A DNA stretch of 64,000 nucleotides from Protonemura montana (taxonomy: Eukaryota; Arthropoda; Insecta; Plecoptera; Nemouridae). Position 1 is the first letter of the stretch. Every line of letters starts with the position of its first letter. The notes beneath the pieces were generated by a model that had not been told where the DNA came from, searched no databases, and was given only the letters and a program-made list of their open reading frames with translations. This document shows, piece after piece, positions 45,308 through 57,529 of the stretch. Made by a program: the position numbers and the translations under genes. The stretch covers positions 7,403,501 through 7,467,500 of the forward strand of contig OX387610.1 in assembly GCA_947568835.1 (NCBI GenBank), written 5' to 3'.

Positions 45308-45755
45308 TCTGCTATTATTGGAGTTTAACGAGGCACTGTTTTGACAACGGGCCATGCGGCACTGGTCTTATGGCGTCGGTGAATGAGTGGAAGATGATGA
45401 GGATGATGACAAACTTAACCTAGCCTAGAAGGGAGGAGGGGACACCCGGTGCCGGCACGTAGCCTACTCTTGTCGAATTTGTTATTTATTGTCGAATAGC
45501 ACCAATGAGACCACCGGCTTAACGTCTCTTCCGAAGGACGGTAGAACTAGAACATCAGGATTCCTCCACAAACCCATTCCGTCGAGAGGTTGATAAGCAA
45601 GGCGAGTGAAGTTACTTAACTTACTTTCATCCCTCCAACCTCACTCCCGAACAGAGCTTGTCATTTATAAGATGGTCACCCATCCAGTATCTGACCCAGC
45701 GCAGTGTTACTTAACTTCGCTGGTCTCATAAGAACCGGTGTTTCCAACACGCAAA
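45308..45755 (-). repeat. SINE-A full-length copy, minus strand
   Basis: Near-complete copy with all landmarks. On the minus strand the 5S-like head reads GACCAGCGAAGTTAAGTAAC then GGTCAGATACTGGATGGGTG, the best 5S match in the window. The body carries AGGAATCCTGATG, CCTTCGGAAGAGACG and GCCGGCACCGGG. The ATCA tail is eroded. A short TTGTCGAA duplication lies within the body (about 45470-45495). Confidence 0.88.
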
Positions 45756-47270
45756 ACTGTTCGTAAACTTACGACTTTTCCGGAGGGAAAGGAGAGAGTT
45801 CGGATTGTTAGGGTAGTTTGTGCTTGCCACAGGGTAGGAACCAGTAGAGAAGGATTCCCAGTTGGACACTGGGGCAATATCAGCGGCAGCAAAGACGTCA
45901 GCAACACCATCAGCATTGGCGAGTATTGACGAGGGTAGTTGAAGTTAAAGACAGTGACGATGTAGATGTTTTACACGAAAAGATGTTGATGTTGAGGATG
46001 TTGATGCAGTTGCTGTAGTTAATGATGACGTGGGGCTGGAGCTTGAGAAACCGATGTCGATTGTTTTGGGGTAGGACGGACTGAACAGGATGAAGAAGCG
46101 ACGTGGTTGTTGGCCGTTAATTACGAGGCGTTAGGAGCTTTGGTTAGAGTCGTTTTGCTTTCGTATGAATTTGTTCTGGACTTTGTGGAAGATGGGTAGG
46201 AAGGCTGAGATTTCGCGATGTAAATGTTAGTCAGAACGACTGAAGGTGCCGACCGTGTCATAGACATATACAGAGAGTGCCGAAGCCCTGAGAAAAAGAT
46301 AACCTACAGATAATCTATCGTAGAACTAGGGGTTCTACCTAGGGGTCCAATCGCACAATGACAATGAAGACGGCTTGGGATTTAAAACAGCCGTTAAACA
46401 GTTTATTCAAGCCATTTATTGACGATAAGACTGTCAACACTAAGATAAGGGGATTAACTGCTCTGAAGACCCTTAAGAAGTTAAAATAACCCATTTGTAG
46501 CAATCGCAAGATCACCGGCGAGAAGGGGCGCTCTACAAATATAACGTGGTCTAGGCTGTAAGAAGTAAATGCCAGGTAAGGATCTGGGTCACCGCAGCGA
46601 CTACGACAGGGAAACGCGTTCGAGGATGGGAGACGTCTTCATGCGATTAGACAGTGATCGCAGGTCCGTCGTCGGTGAAGTGTCTTGAAGGCTGAGCGAA
46701 GGTGTAACAGCGCCGTACCGTAAGTCACACGATCGTAGATAATGTGTTATGTTAAATCCATTTGAGACGGTCGAGAAATTATTTATAGGGAGATTTTGTT
46801 ATTTTCGAAGGAAAAGGTTAAAATTAATATGCCTGACATGCGAGATTGTACATATGAAATTAGTATGCATAGTATTTTTTTTAGGAGACGGGGCGGGGAG
46901 AAAAAGAGGCGACAAAAATTTGAAGTATCGCAATTTTTTTTTCAATTTTTTTTTTCTATTCTGACTTCAAAGCCATTTTGCCATTCATATCCATTTTTTG
47001 CCATAATAGCAACAACAAAAAAATTCCTTTAGTGGGCTTTGAAACGTTTTTTTTCGCGGGTGATTTCACGGGCTATGTGATTTTTCTAAATTCCACGATA
47101 TTTAACTAATCGAGAATCTTCTATCATCCAAGTCATCTCTAAATTAACTGTAATTCTGACAATGACAGTTGTAACCGCGCGTGAACGTGTTAATATAATT
47201 ACCATGGTTAAATTTGAGACGTCATAAATGAAAAATGTAACATGCGATTCTACGTCACAGCACAGAGATG
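45756..47270. other. No recognisable gene
   Basis: Contains a GATGTTGA-rich low-complexity stretch (45955-46030) and T-rich runs (46930-46960). No splice-bounded coding or repeat-family match was found by eye. Confidence 0.4.
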
Positions 47271-47274
47271 TGTT

Positions 47275-47430
47275 TTTTATTTGAAATCTTATTTAAATTG
47301 CAAACGCTTGTTATGCGCGGGGTATTCTATTATTTCCCATTTGGGAAACGTTTGCCCAAACGGGCAAACGGTCCCCGTTTGGGCATCAATTTTTGAGACG
47401 GCTATAGTGTTCGTAATAATAAGATGTGTT
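47275..47430. repeat. SINE-B ends in inverted arrangement
   Basis: The left part (minus) 'aaatcttatttaaattgcaa', 'gcgcggggtatt' and the right part (plus) 'tttttgagacggctatagtg' are the 3' ends of SINE-B in opposite orientation around GTTTGCCCAAACGGGCAAAC, an 8-bp perfect stem. Same layout as 49690-49910. Confidence 0.65.
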
Positions 47431-48007
47431 TTTTATTTGTTTTTATTGATGGAACATTAAAAGTCCGTCTATTGAATTATTTGAAATCAAATAGATATGT
47501 CACATTTTTCACGCCTTAATTAATGCCAAAATTCGCACAAAAAGTCGCAAAAAGTCGTCGAAAATTCCATTAAAATGGATTAAAATAAAGGTCATGACGT
47601 TTAGAGATTCCACATTCAAAATGTCTATACTCTCACTCTACCTAGTGTATATTTGCTTTAATAAATTATCGATAGTTCTGATTAATAATCAAGATTTATC
47701 TCCTGCATATTCAGTGTATTATTTCCGAATTCGAATTATCTTCATGATTTTTTTGAAATCATTGGGGCATATCATTCAGAAATTAATCGTTCAATAGCTG
47801 ACTTTCTATTTTCTATTTTTACAATGATAAATACAATTATATTTATTCCTCTTATTAGGTACACGCGAATTCACTTATGAAAGTTGTACTTTTTGTTTAT
47901 AATAATTGATACCACACGATACAAACCGATATTTGTTTAGAGATCTCAGTCCTTGTCTTTGAAATGCTGATTTTTTTCGATATAATTTCGTAGTTAATTA
48001 ATTGGAG

Positions 48008-48122
48008 AGGTTTGTTAAAAAGGACGGCCGCAAGCGCCGTCGAGTAGCACCTACCGTTACCACTTGTTGCCGGCTCGTTTGCTTAGCAGATAACTTAACA
48101 TTAGCGCTGGCCGTGTAACTAT
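48008..48122 (+). repeat. Repeat family C
   Basis: 'ggtttgttaaaaaggacggc', 'ccgttaccac' and 'tgccggctcg' match 50490-50612 and 30296-30425. Confidence 0.65.
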
Positions 48123-48746
48123 ATACGGAATTTAGAACAGAATTTATAACAGTTTCAGTGTTCTAAATTTAGACCACGACCACAGACGTTTGGTCGCATC
48201 TGATAGGGTATTGCCATTGTAGTATATAAGGAATGGGGAATCTAAGTTTTGAGTTTCGCACTCAAATTTGGAGCAAATTCAAATAATTTCTATCATATAA
48301 GGTAAACCCAGAAATCCCCTTGGATACCCTTGGCCCAAAACCTGTCATCTCTCTCTAACTGAATCAATTTGAATCAGTTAATCATCATTTATTTTCGTCC
48401 AGTATAATCATCAAAGTGATTAAAGATAGTTTTAAGATTGGTCCTCTAAAAATCTGTGAAGATAGAAATTGACAGTGCGTCAAAATGAAAAATAAATTAA
48501 AAACTGTACTGCGTGGGGGTTTTACAGAGTTAATCCTATTTCGTTCACCTAACTGCAAAAATGTATTTAAAAAAATGCATTCATATGTTTCTTATAAAAA
48601 GGTTTAAAGATGGACTTAAATTGCTCGGATCACCAAGGAGAAATACTCAGGAAAGTTTAGAAAATGTAAGTAAAGGTACCCATTTTGAAACAAGCTTGGA
48701 AGACAATGATTAAAATAAAACAAGGTTGAGCAGTAGTGTTATGAAA

Positions 48747-48990
48747 AGCTATGGATTTGTTGTAAAATCCTGTTGTTCGCGTTGCACCTTCCTTCGGAAG
48801 GGACGTTACACCAGTAGTCCCCTGGGTGCTCTTTGACTGGAGTCGGCTACGCGACGGCACCGGGTTCTCCTCGTTCCTCCTAGTTTTGATTAACTTCATA
48901 TTCATCCTCATTATTCACCAACGCCCTTAGACCAGTGCCAAACGGTCCGCTGTCAAAACAGTACGTCGTTCGACACCACAAATCAATCGC
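48747..48990 (+). repeat. SINE-A body and tail
   Basis: CCTTCGGAAGGGACG, GGCACCGGGTTCTCC, 'ccagtgccaaacgg', 'cagtacgtcgttcgacacc' and ATCAATC. Head missing. Confidence 0.82.
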
Positions 48991-49267
48991 ACTTTTGAAA
49001 CGGGTCGCATTTTTGCTATCCATCAAAGTTTCTTTACAGCTGAGAGAAAACAAAGTGTGTTTCAAGTCCATCAAATTTAGAGCAAGTCCATCTTGGAGAA
49101 CCCGGAAGATGCAAGTACAGAAACATCCCTGCATACCAAAAAATGGCTTGAACTTGTTGTCTCCTATGCAAACTCTTGAGATATTGCTTGTCAGGCAAAC
49201 CGCGCAATATATGGCATCCAAAGAAGGATTCGCCTAGCGACCCGCAGCCCAAGTGAAAGTGACTGAC

Positions 49268-49480
49268 CGTGACAATGACGCCATCGTGCTCGGCAACGAT
49301 TAACTTCTTTCTCTCATCGCCGACTTTCTCCTCGCTCGATCGCGCGATAATTTCACTCTCGCGGGGATCGTGAGCATCCTCGCTGTGGGAGGGCGTTGAA
49401 TATTCAAGGACACTGGTAGTACAGGAGCCATGGGTTCTATTCGGGCTACTATCAAGGGGGGACTCGAATCTTCGCAGCAT
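49268..49480 (-). CDS. Possible first coding exon of an unidentified gene
   Basis: A 71-codon minus-strand frame from an ATG (49480-49478) to a plausible donor ACG|GTCAGT (exon end 49268). It is GC-richer than its surroundings, with C/G at many third positions, and polar, ordinary-looking protein: MLRRFESPLDSS..., then SEEKVGDERKKLIVAEHDG. The frame stays open beyond the donor to 49034. I do not recognise the family and found no partner exon downstream on the minus strand. It could equally be a chance ORF in a GC island; the opposite frames are also partly open. Confidence 0.25.
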
Positions 49481-49689
49481 TCATTGATGGAAGCACCCCA
49501 ATGAGGCCCGAGCAACAAATTTAATGTTTTCTAGGGCAAGTCGTCAGTAGGTATGTTAGTGTACTTGATTTAATGGTTTTAATTTAGCTACAAGCCATTT
49601 AGTACGAAAACTTAAGTGTATTTTTTCATTTTAGAAAAAATGTACTCGTCGCTAGGAAAGAATTTCCAAATAAAAACGCCTACACTTAT

Positions 49690-49910
49690 CAACTATTAGG
49701 ATGAAATCTTATTTAAATTGCAAACGCTTGCAATGCGCGGGATATTTTATTATTAACAACACTATAACCGTCTCAAAAATGTATGCCCAAACGGGAACTC
49801 AAACCCCGATCTCCACCTGTCGCGGGTGTTGCTCTAACCCATTGAGCTATTTGGACGATGGCATGAATTTTTGAGACGGTTATAGTGTTGTAAATAATAA
49901 AACTTATCAA
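49690..49910 (-). repeat. SINE-B full-length, tRNA-derived, with inverted partial copy
   Basis: On the minus strand (49860 to 49690): head TAGCTCAATGGGTTAGAGCA (A box) .. CGGGGTTTGAGTTCCC (B box), then 'tttttgagacggttatagtg', 'aataaaatatcccgcgc' and a 'cttgcaa'-type end. The plus-strand stretch 49865-49910 is a second 3' body copy in the opposite direction, making a foldback. Confidence 0.78.
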
Positions 49911-50489
49911 CTAGTTCACAGATTTGTTTCGCTTTATTTCTTTATTTTCCCTCGCGATCGTCTCGGCTAAAAAAGATACCGACGCATGTTTCTTGCCTCT
50001 CGCAATCAACTGTCACCTCGACTCGAGTGCCTCGTGGATCGCGTTTGCCAATAAAATATGTAATTAAAAGCAGGATGACAATTAGAAGGCTACGTGTGCC
50101 AATGCAGCAGCCATCTAGCGAATAAAGAATGCCTAATTAAACCCAAATGGCGTTATGACCTAAAAAAGAGCGCGAAACGAGCGTTTGTCACCGTTTGCGA
50201 CACGTCACCTACACGCCATATTGTTTTGGAACGAGTAGCGTTTAAGATTATATTGCCATTGAGTATATAGGTTTAGCCAGAGGCCCAGCACTAATGTTAA
50301 ACTGTATTCCCGAAAAATGGCTGCCTGATAACTTCTTTACCGACAAACATTGAAGTTAACTAGAGATGGAGACATCGTCGTTTCGAGTGTTATGAAATTT
50401 AATTTCGTTATTTCTCGTAGATTTCGCATTTGAACTGATTAGGTTGAGACTGGTAACGATTGTTAGACTCGTATCGATATAAAATTGCC

Positions 50490-50612
50490 GAGGTTTGTTA
50501 AAAAGGACGACCACAATCGCCATCGGGTGGCACATGCCGTTACCACGAGTTGCCGGCTCGATTGTTCATCAGAAAGTTTCACACCCACAGTGGCTCTCTG
50601 ACTAAAACTGTA
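50490..50612 (+). repeat. Repeat family C
   Basis: 'gaggtttgttaaaaaggacg', 'ccgttaccacgagttgccgg' and 'ggctctctgac' match the other two copies. Origin unknown (SINE or LINE 3' end). Confidence 0.65.
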
Positions 50613-51059
50613 AACTCAATGCTGCTGCTCTTAGAGATCCGCGCTACTGCTAATATTACTCAAGCATGAAAAGTCGAACGTAGCCCCATAAAAGCTTTAA
50701 AGAAGCTAAGAGGAGCCCAGGCAGAGCCTGCGTGGTCGACATTCCCGGGTTAAACTTTCGCCTGACAACGGTAGAGATTTTAATTATGCAAAAAACCTGT
50801 GCTCAAGATGCTACCGACTGGTGTTGATAGAAGGCTATTAATGTAATTGCATTGACAAAACGGTCTAAAAGTTGCAACAATGGGTCATCAATTACCATTG
50901 TAAATTGTGCTAGGAAAAAAAATTGCAAGTACTTGAGGAAAGCGTTTTGGCTTGGCTTAGTGATTACCACATAATCACATCTGATGACAGTTTTGATGAT
51001 GATACAATCATGTGGTGACGACTGATTCTAACCAAACCTGGGATTACCAATCCCAGGTA

Positions 51060-51534
51060 TCCGAACCTACAGACAACACGGGCTCTCGTGAGTCCACTGA
51101 AGTTAAGCAAAACTGCGCTGGATCAGGTATTGGTTGAGTGCCCATCATCCACATGATATGTTTTTTTCGAGAGAGATGTTGGAGGGATAAGAGTTTGTTA
51201 AGCCATAGAAATAGAAGGCTTTAGACGTTTTAGAAGTAAATGGTTCAGCAACTCAATTCGCCTTGCTTATCAACCTCTTGACAGTATGGGTTTGTAGAGG
51301 AATCCTGTTGATCGAGTTAAACCGTCCTTTGGAAGGGACGTTAAGCCAGTGGTCCCATTGGTGCTCTTTGAAAGGAGTAGGCTCTGTGCTGGCACCGGGT
51401 TTCCCTTCCTCCCTTCTAGGCAAGACTACGTGCATTATTATTCTCATAATCATGCACTTATCCACCGACGCCATTTGACCATAGCGCTTAGGGCCCGTTG
51501 TCAAAATAATGCGTCTCCACGAATCAATCAATCA
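51060..51534 (+). repeat. SINE-A full-length copy, plus strand
   Basis: Reference copy. The 5S-rRNA-like head (about 51075-51150) reads CTCGTGAGTCCACTGAAGTT, then AAGCAAAACTGCGCTGGATC and GGTATTGGTTGAGTG, followed by the body with CCTTGCTTATCAACCTC, AGGAATCCTG, a GTCC.TT.GGAAGGGAC hairpin, GGCACCGGGTTTCCC, 'accgacgccatttgacc' and the (ATCA)n tail. Confidence 0.88.
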
Positions 51535-52952
51535 GCCTCTTCTGTACTCGACGGTGTGCAGAGAAAATTCATTTGTGTACTACGGAATGTTTTCAGAGAG
51601 AGCAAACATGAAAATTGTAATATATTCTAAGGTTGTTCTAACTTTTTCCCACAAAGTTTTAATTATTTTAGCAGAATGGTGTGAAGTGAAGCAACACATA
51701 CCCGCATCTCAGTTGGTGTTTTGTTTCAACGCACTAAAACTAGAAATTTACGAGTTTCGCTGACAATAAGTCCGGAGCGTAAAGTGACTACCTACGTAAG
51801 ACGCGTAAAAACGCATCTCAAAATAAAACGTACGAAGTCGTCAATCATGTAAAGTCGCAAACCAAAAAACTAGCAAGAATCAGCAATTACATCAGCAATT
51901 ATTAAAATGAGGCAAACAATTTTCAGCATCCTTCCAAGGATATTTTCTTTACGATAGCTTCTTCTCCTTGTGACATTTGCGTGACAGTTAAAAGAAATGC
52001 TTAAATCTCCATTTTTAATTTACCACAAAAAATCAGCGAGTGACAATAGCACCCCACTACTTGATGAACCTTTAATTTAGCTACCTATAACTTGAGTAGT
52101 CGGCGTCGACAAACCTCAGATATCATTCCGTGCTCCTCACCGCGTGTCAGCTGCGCTTTGAAAGTTTCTCCGAACAGAACTCGAGGGATCAGAAAGTTTT
52201 AACTAAGGTTGGTTCAATGCACTGAATGTTAAATAGGAACGGTTTTCGATCACCGATTTTGCAGGTTCATCATAGCAATTAAATGGAAAACAATAGGACA
52301 CAATCGGGGATCAACACCAAACAACTAGACTATAATTTTTTAAACCAGCAGTTTAGCAACAATTTAGGGTGAAAACTTTGAAAGCAACGGCGAAATAAAC
52401 ATGTAGACTTCAAAGGATCGTCGTATTTTGTTAGAACCACCACTTTTTAGCCATCTAGTAGACCCATTTTTACAAAAGAGCTATTGCGACTTAACCCATA
52501 GTCATTTAAATAAATTCTTTAAATTTATTAAAGCACAGACTGTAGTTTCTTGTTTACAATATTATATTACAGTGGTTAGCTATTGGGTTTAGATCACCGG
52601 CAGACGAGCTGAATGGGTATTGGGTTAGCGTGTGAAAATAAAGCAGCTAGGTTAATTATTAGGTGCCTATCCGGGATAACTAACCGCAAGGGTAAAACAA
52701 ATTGGAATCTGATAATATAGTGACATAGTGACATATAGTGATATAGTAATATCTGACAAAATGATAATATAGTATTCAATATACTGGAATATATTGGTGT
52801 ACCTCAAATGGTGTTGTTAGATTATGTTTGATTGATGTGAAATTAATATTGTTGATTATCTATAGGTCTAGGGTGGTTATTGTAATTGATATTGTAATGT
52901 AATTGTTTATGTTGCTATAGTTAAACCGTTGCTTCTGAATTCGGTGTTGTAG
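51535..52952. other. Upstream region of the CRAL-TRIO gene
   Basis: AT-rich DNA with no recognised repeat or coding exon. Because the CRAL-TRIO ATG directly follows an AG acceptor-like site, a 5' UTR exon is probably somewhere here, but I cannot place it. Confidence 0.4.
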
Positions 52953-55900
52953 ATGGGAGTTCAGCCCGAAGACGTGTTTGCTAGCGAGGGTGATGAGTAC
53001 GTGCCGACCCTGTCGGCAGAGATGCAGGAGACAGCACTCTCCGAGCTTAGAGAGGACGAAGCTACAAGGTCGCATGCTCTTGCACAGCTGAGGAGCTGGC
53101 TGGCCAAGCACCCAGATATCAAGAATTGTCGCACAGGTCAGTTTAGTTGGGTGTTTAAATAGTAGGGGATCGAACACCAAAACAGTACAAAGCCTGCAGT
53201 GCTTGTCTAATTGGATCCAAGAAAATCAAATAGTTTACTGAATTTGAGCTTCTTATTTCTCCTGTAACTTGTTCTTAGAAATAGAAACCGATAGAACCAA
53301 CGATAGAACCATGGTGGTATGCTTTGAGGATTGCTAGAAACATTTAGTTTCTAGACGTTTAGACGTTTAGACGTTAAGTCGAGTTTTCCAGTTTTTTTTT
53401 GCTTTAAGTTCATTTCTAGTTTCTAGTTTTACACTGCCCGGTTAAAAACATAACCGGAGACTGAGATTTAAATGCAGTGTCTGGTTGGCTGTGACCACGA
53501 GAATGACTCTTTAACTGGCAATTTTCTTTTTTAGACATTTTAAATTCAACGTCAGAACTAAAAAAAAATGTTTACAGAAAAAATGTAGTATGATAAACTG
53601 ATGTAAAGGTCTGATGTAGTTAAAAAAACTGGCCTTAAATCGAATTTTTCCCGTCGTGCGTGTATAGATTCCGTGTTTCTGCTGCGTTTCCTGCGCACCA
53701 AGAAGTTCAGCGTGACGTTGGCACAGGAGATGATTGAAAAGTACCTGACCGTACGGCATCTCTACCCGCACTGGTTCCAGAAACTAGATGCCGACGACCC
53801 CACCATAAATAAGATAATCGACGACGGGTGAGTCTAAAATCTGATCTTTTGACGTTCTAGCGGGTGGTGGAACTTTGGAACCAACATAGTCTAGATGGGA
53901 GGGTCCCGATTGGGGGATAACTGCATCTGTCGAACGTCCCGTCCGAGGGACGGTACGACTCGAGCAAAAGGATTCTTCAACATAGCCATGTTGTCGAGAG
54001 GTTGATAAGCTAGGCGAATTAAATAACTTGTCAACAATAACAAGATCAATAACTGACCAAACATAACTGGTCGCCATGGTAATCATTTTTAACTTTTTTT
54101 TAAGTGTGATAGGGCAAAACACATAGGATTCTCAAGACAACGAAGCCAATATATCAACACATGTTAAAATGCCACTGTTCCTTACGCACAGCTATATCTA
54201 TCCGCTACCAAAACGCGACGAGTTCGGACGGAGGGTGTTGATGACATGCGCGGGCCGTTTCGACCCCTACAAGTACACGGCATCCGACCTTGTGCGCGTC
54301 CACTCGCTGATTTCCGAGTATTTAATGGACGAGGAGGAAAGCCAAGTGGCCGGCTTCACGTACGTCAACGACGAGTCTAACATGCTGATGGGTCATGTCA
54401 GCATGTGGTCGCTGAATGAGATACGTCAACTTAGCAGATGTTTTCAGGTATGGTAATGAGAAAGGGAAACGGTATCCACATATTAGGTTCAGACTGGCCG
54501 TGTTTTTGTGATAACTGTTTGAAATTTGCAATAAAAATGCATACTTTTTTAGATAACTAAGAGAAACAAAGGTAGATTTGAATAAAGATGTTGGTATCAG
54601 ATAGAGTAGATGGTAAGACGATATTTGCAATCGAATGGGCTTTACACATAGCAAAGCCAACATTGAATATGCGTTATTTTCATTCGACGCAAGCTGTATG
54701 TGTGTATGCCAGTAAAATTGTTTGGCTTTCCAACTATTTAAGTAGGTACTTCACATCAGTGCCGGCTGAGATGTAGGTGTAAGTGACTAGGCAATGAAAG
54801 CGTCAAAGAGTTATGACATTTTTTTAAAGGTGAGTTGACCTATTCTGCCGACATCTTCAAGGGAAATTGTTTGATATAGCCACTGACAACGCAATAATGG
54901 TAACACGAGACAAAACACGGACTTGCGATAATGACTTATTATTACTTACTGCAAATGTAATGGTGTGCCAAAAAGAAAGTTTCAGGTGCTCCCGACTGGA
55001 TGCATGGATTATCGACACTGAACCACGGCACGAAGCAAGACAGACGGCTGACTGCACCAGAACTGACATTTACGACCGACGATTCACTACTGGACAACCG
55101 ACTCATACGCTTGGTTACCAAAATGCGGTCGACTAACCCCGCTCTGGCAAACCCTCACAGTACATATTTTAGGAGACTGGGTCATACACTTCAATTTTGT
55201 AAATCATTTTTGCATTATGAAGTACTATAAGGGCATCCTCATGAATATTTGAGCAGAGAGAAAGAATTCGTGATTACACAGCAAATATTAGACACCAACA
55301 AACACTGACAACAGCATTTTTGAGACATTAAAAATATCCAAACTCAATATCCTTTAAAGTCGATATAATTTTGGATTCGTTCTTTGTCGTTCTGCTAGCC
55401 TACAAGAAACTAATATTTGCTTTTTCTTCGGGTTTAGAATTCGACGCCCATGAGACACAAGGTAACCCACTTCATCAACATACCGAACTTTGCAAACAAA
55501 GTCTTCGAGTTCTTCATCGGCCTGTTGAGCAGCAAGCTGCAATCCCGAATCAAGGTATGCCATTCGGTCGACAAACCAGCAATATTATCGTAAAAACAGT
55601 TTCATACATGCAAGCCAATTTATAATATAAACGTAAATTATATCAGCCAATGAGACACTTCTATTTTCATTCTAACCTGCAGTTGTTTTAAGCCTGGACA
55701 TTGTGAAAATGACTCAAATCATCAAATAGGTATGCACTACAATGATTTAAGTCACAAATGAAACAAAAATACTACACATATCACCCAACCTTGAGCGTAG
55801 CAGGTTTGTAAACTTTGAAGACTAAAATTGTCGTTTTAGCAAAACCATGGAATGCATTAATCCTAAGGTAACTCAGGTCTGCATCTTTGCTCAGAATTAA

Positions 55901-57047
55901 CGAGCTTTTAAAAAATTCTCAAATTAAGTTGTACCTATTCGAAGTTTGTTGCACAAATTTGATGCAACCGAATTCTGAATGCAACCTGGTTTACAGTCGA
56001 GACGTCGAGGGGGTCAATGTCCCTACCAGTCTTCACTAGAGCTCCTACCGTGACCAGACTACCTTGACGATTTGACCCACATTTCCAGCCGAAACTTTCT
56101 CCTCTCTCCTCGAAATCATATCGTTTAGAAATTGCTTAGCAGATAGTTAGTAGGTGCTCGGCTTTGGTCTACATTGCAGGTGAACTTTTACACTCAAATG
56201 CTGCAATATTGCACATCTTTGGTTTACAAATATAATTATTAAATGGCTTGCATTTATTTCTAGTTTTGGTGAAATATCTTTTGAGGTGAAGACTGAGAAG
56301 TTTTGTTTTTCGTTTTTAGCTACACAAAAACTTGGACGAACTGAAAGAGCATGTGAACGCGAAGATTTTACCGAAAGAATACGGTGGGGAAGTTCCTATG
56401 GCCGAAATGATAGGTAAGTTTGAAGAAAAAAAAACTAAAGTACAGTTACATTTTCTTTCGTGGTAAGGAAGTATGATGACACTTTTAAGTTGTTGTTATT
56501 AGTTACTCATAAGGAATTCTCATAAATATTATTATCAGCTCTGCTCATTACTGCAAACTCCAACAGTGTTTTTTTAAATATTTATAACAACTTGTAGCAA
56601 ATTGGAACCAAGTTTTTTTTTAAACAAGTTTATTGTGACTATAGCTAAGGAAATTTAGAAATTCAAGTGTAAATTAAAAAAGCTGAGAATTTTGCTCACT
56701 AAAAACAGCTGGTGGGCAAAACACAGTTATTGCTTATGTATAAACCGAGGGTTAATTTAAAAAACGTTTATCATAGTCATCATAGTTCTTCATAGTGATC
56801 ATACAAAGCCATTTCATTTCACAGAGTTAGAAAACAAGTGGCCAGTTGTAAAATTTCTACAAAATTGTTCTCATCCTATGGGTCTCTTGCAGCCAAATTC
56901 AAAGAAGAGCTCCATGCAAAGCGAGATCTCATCTTGTCCCTCGACAAGATGATCATCACGGTGAACAAGAAAGGAAAGTTTGTAACGGATATGGAAGCTG
57001 AAATGGGAAGCGTTTCCGGCAGTTTCCGGAAACTGGAGGTCGACTGA
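52953..57047 (+). CDS. CRAL-TRIO (SEC14-like) lipid-binding protein, complete
   Basis: Six exons with consistent phases: 52953-53136, 53668-53827, 54192-54447, 55438-55554, 56320-56413, 56893-57047; 966 nt, 321 aa. It starts MGVQPEDVFASEGDEYVP. Residues about 28-110 form the CRAL-TRIO N-terminal helical domain (LREDEATRSHALAQLRSWLAKHPDIKNCRT|DSVFLLRFLRTKKFSV is its hallmark in two joined exons). Residues about 115-265 form the CRAL-TRIO lipid pocket (GRRVLMTCAGRFDP, THFINIPNFANKVFEFF, LPKEYGGEVPMAEM). The C-terminal tail is basic and polar. The family includes alpha-tocopherol transfer protein, clavesin and retinaldehyde-binding protein: soluble carriers of hydrophobic ligands between membranes. 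The ligand is unknown. The overall form is closest to the expanded arthropod alpha-TTP-like group. No defect is seen. Confidence 0.93.
53868..54025 (-). repeat. SINE-A fragment in intron 2 of the CRAL-TRIO gene
   Basis: Plus-orientation landmarks CGTCCCGTCCGAGGGACGGT, AGGATTCTTCAACATAGCC and GTCGAGAGGTTGATAAGC match the SINE-A body in reverse. Confidence 0.75.
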
Positions 57048-57523
57048 TATCTTAATATTTGTACATTTAGTTCTCGCTGAGTCTTTAGAGTAATTTAGTT
57101 AGTTCGAGCAATGCTAGAGTTTAAGACGTTAATTTAAATGCATACATATGCGCCTATAGGTGGAGTAAAGTTACCAAGAATTTAAATAGGCTGCCAGTTT
57201 TGCTGTAAATAGCATATACTACACCTCATAGAAAATTAGAAGTAAGAAAATTTATATCTGATATTTTAAAAACATAGCAAAGTTTTGTTTGGAGTGGTTG
57301 TTAGCAATGCTCTCTCTTTAGTGGTCTGTACTTATGTTAAGTTTATGAATTTTATTTGGGTTACAAATGATGAAGACTGCAACAAATATACGAACAAACG
57401 TTTAATCACATTTAATTAGAAGGAAGTAAGGAATGTAGTGTAAAATAGTTGTAGTAGTAAGAATCCCTGTAAATTTAGCTAGTATTGCTTAGTACAACTT
57501 TTAACCGAATTCACACATTTCCA

Positions 57524-57529
57524 AATAAA
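57524..57529 (+). other. Poly(A) signal AATAAA, CRAL-TRIO gene
   Basis: Hexamer 477 nt after the stop, followed by GTGTCT, a usual GU-rich context. Confidence 0.55.

Noticed and set aside
44990-51150. Functional 5S rRNA genes
   Set aside because: Only the internal-promoter part resembles 5S rRNA, it runs straight into a SINE body, and the copies are diverged and dispersed.
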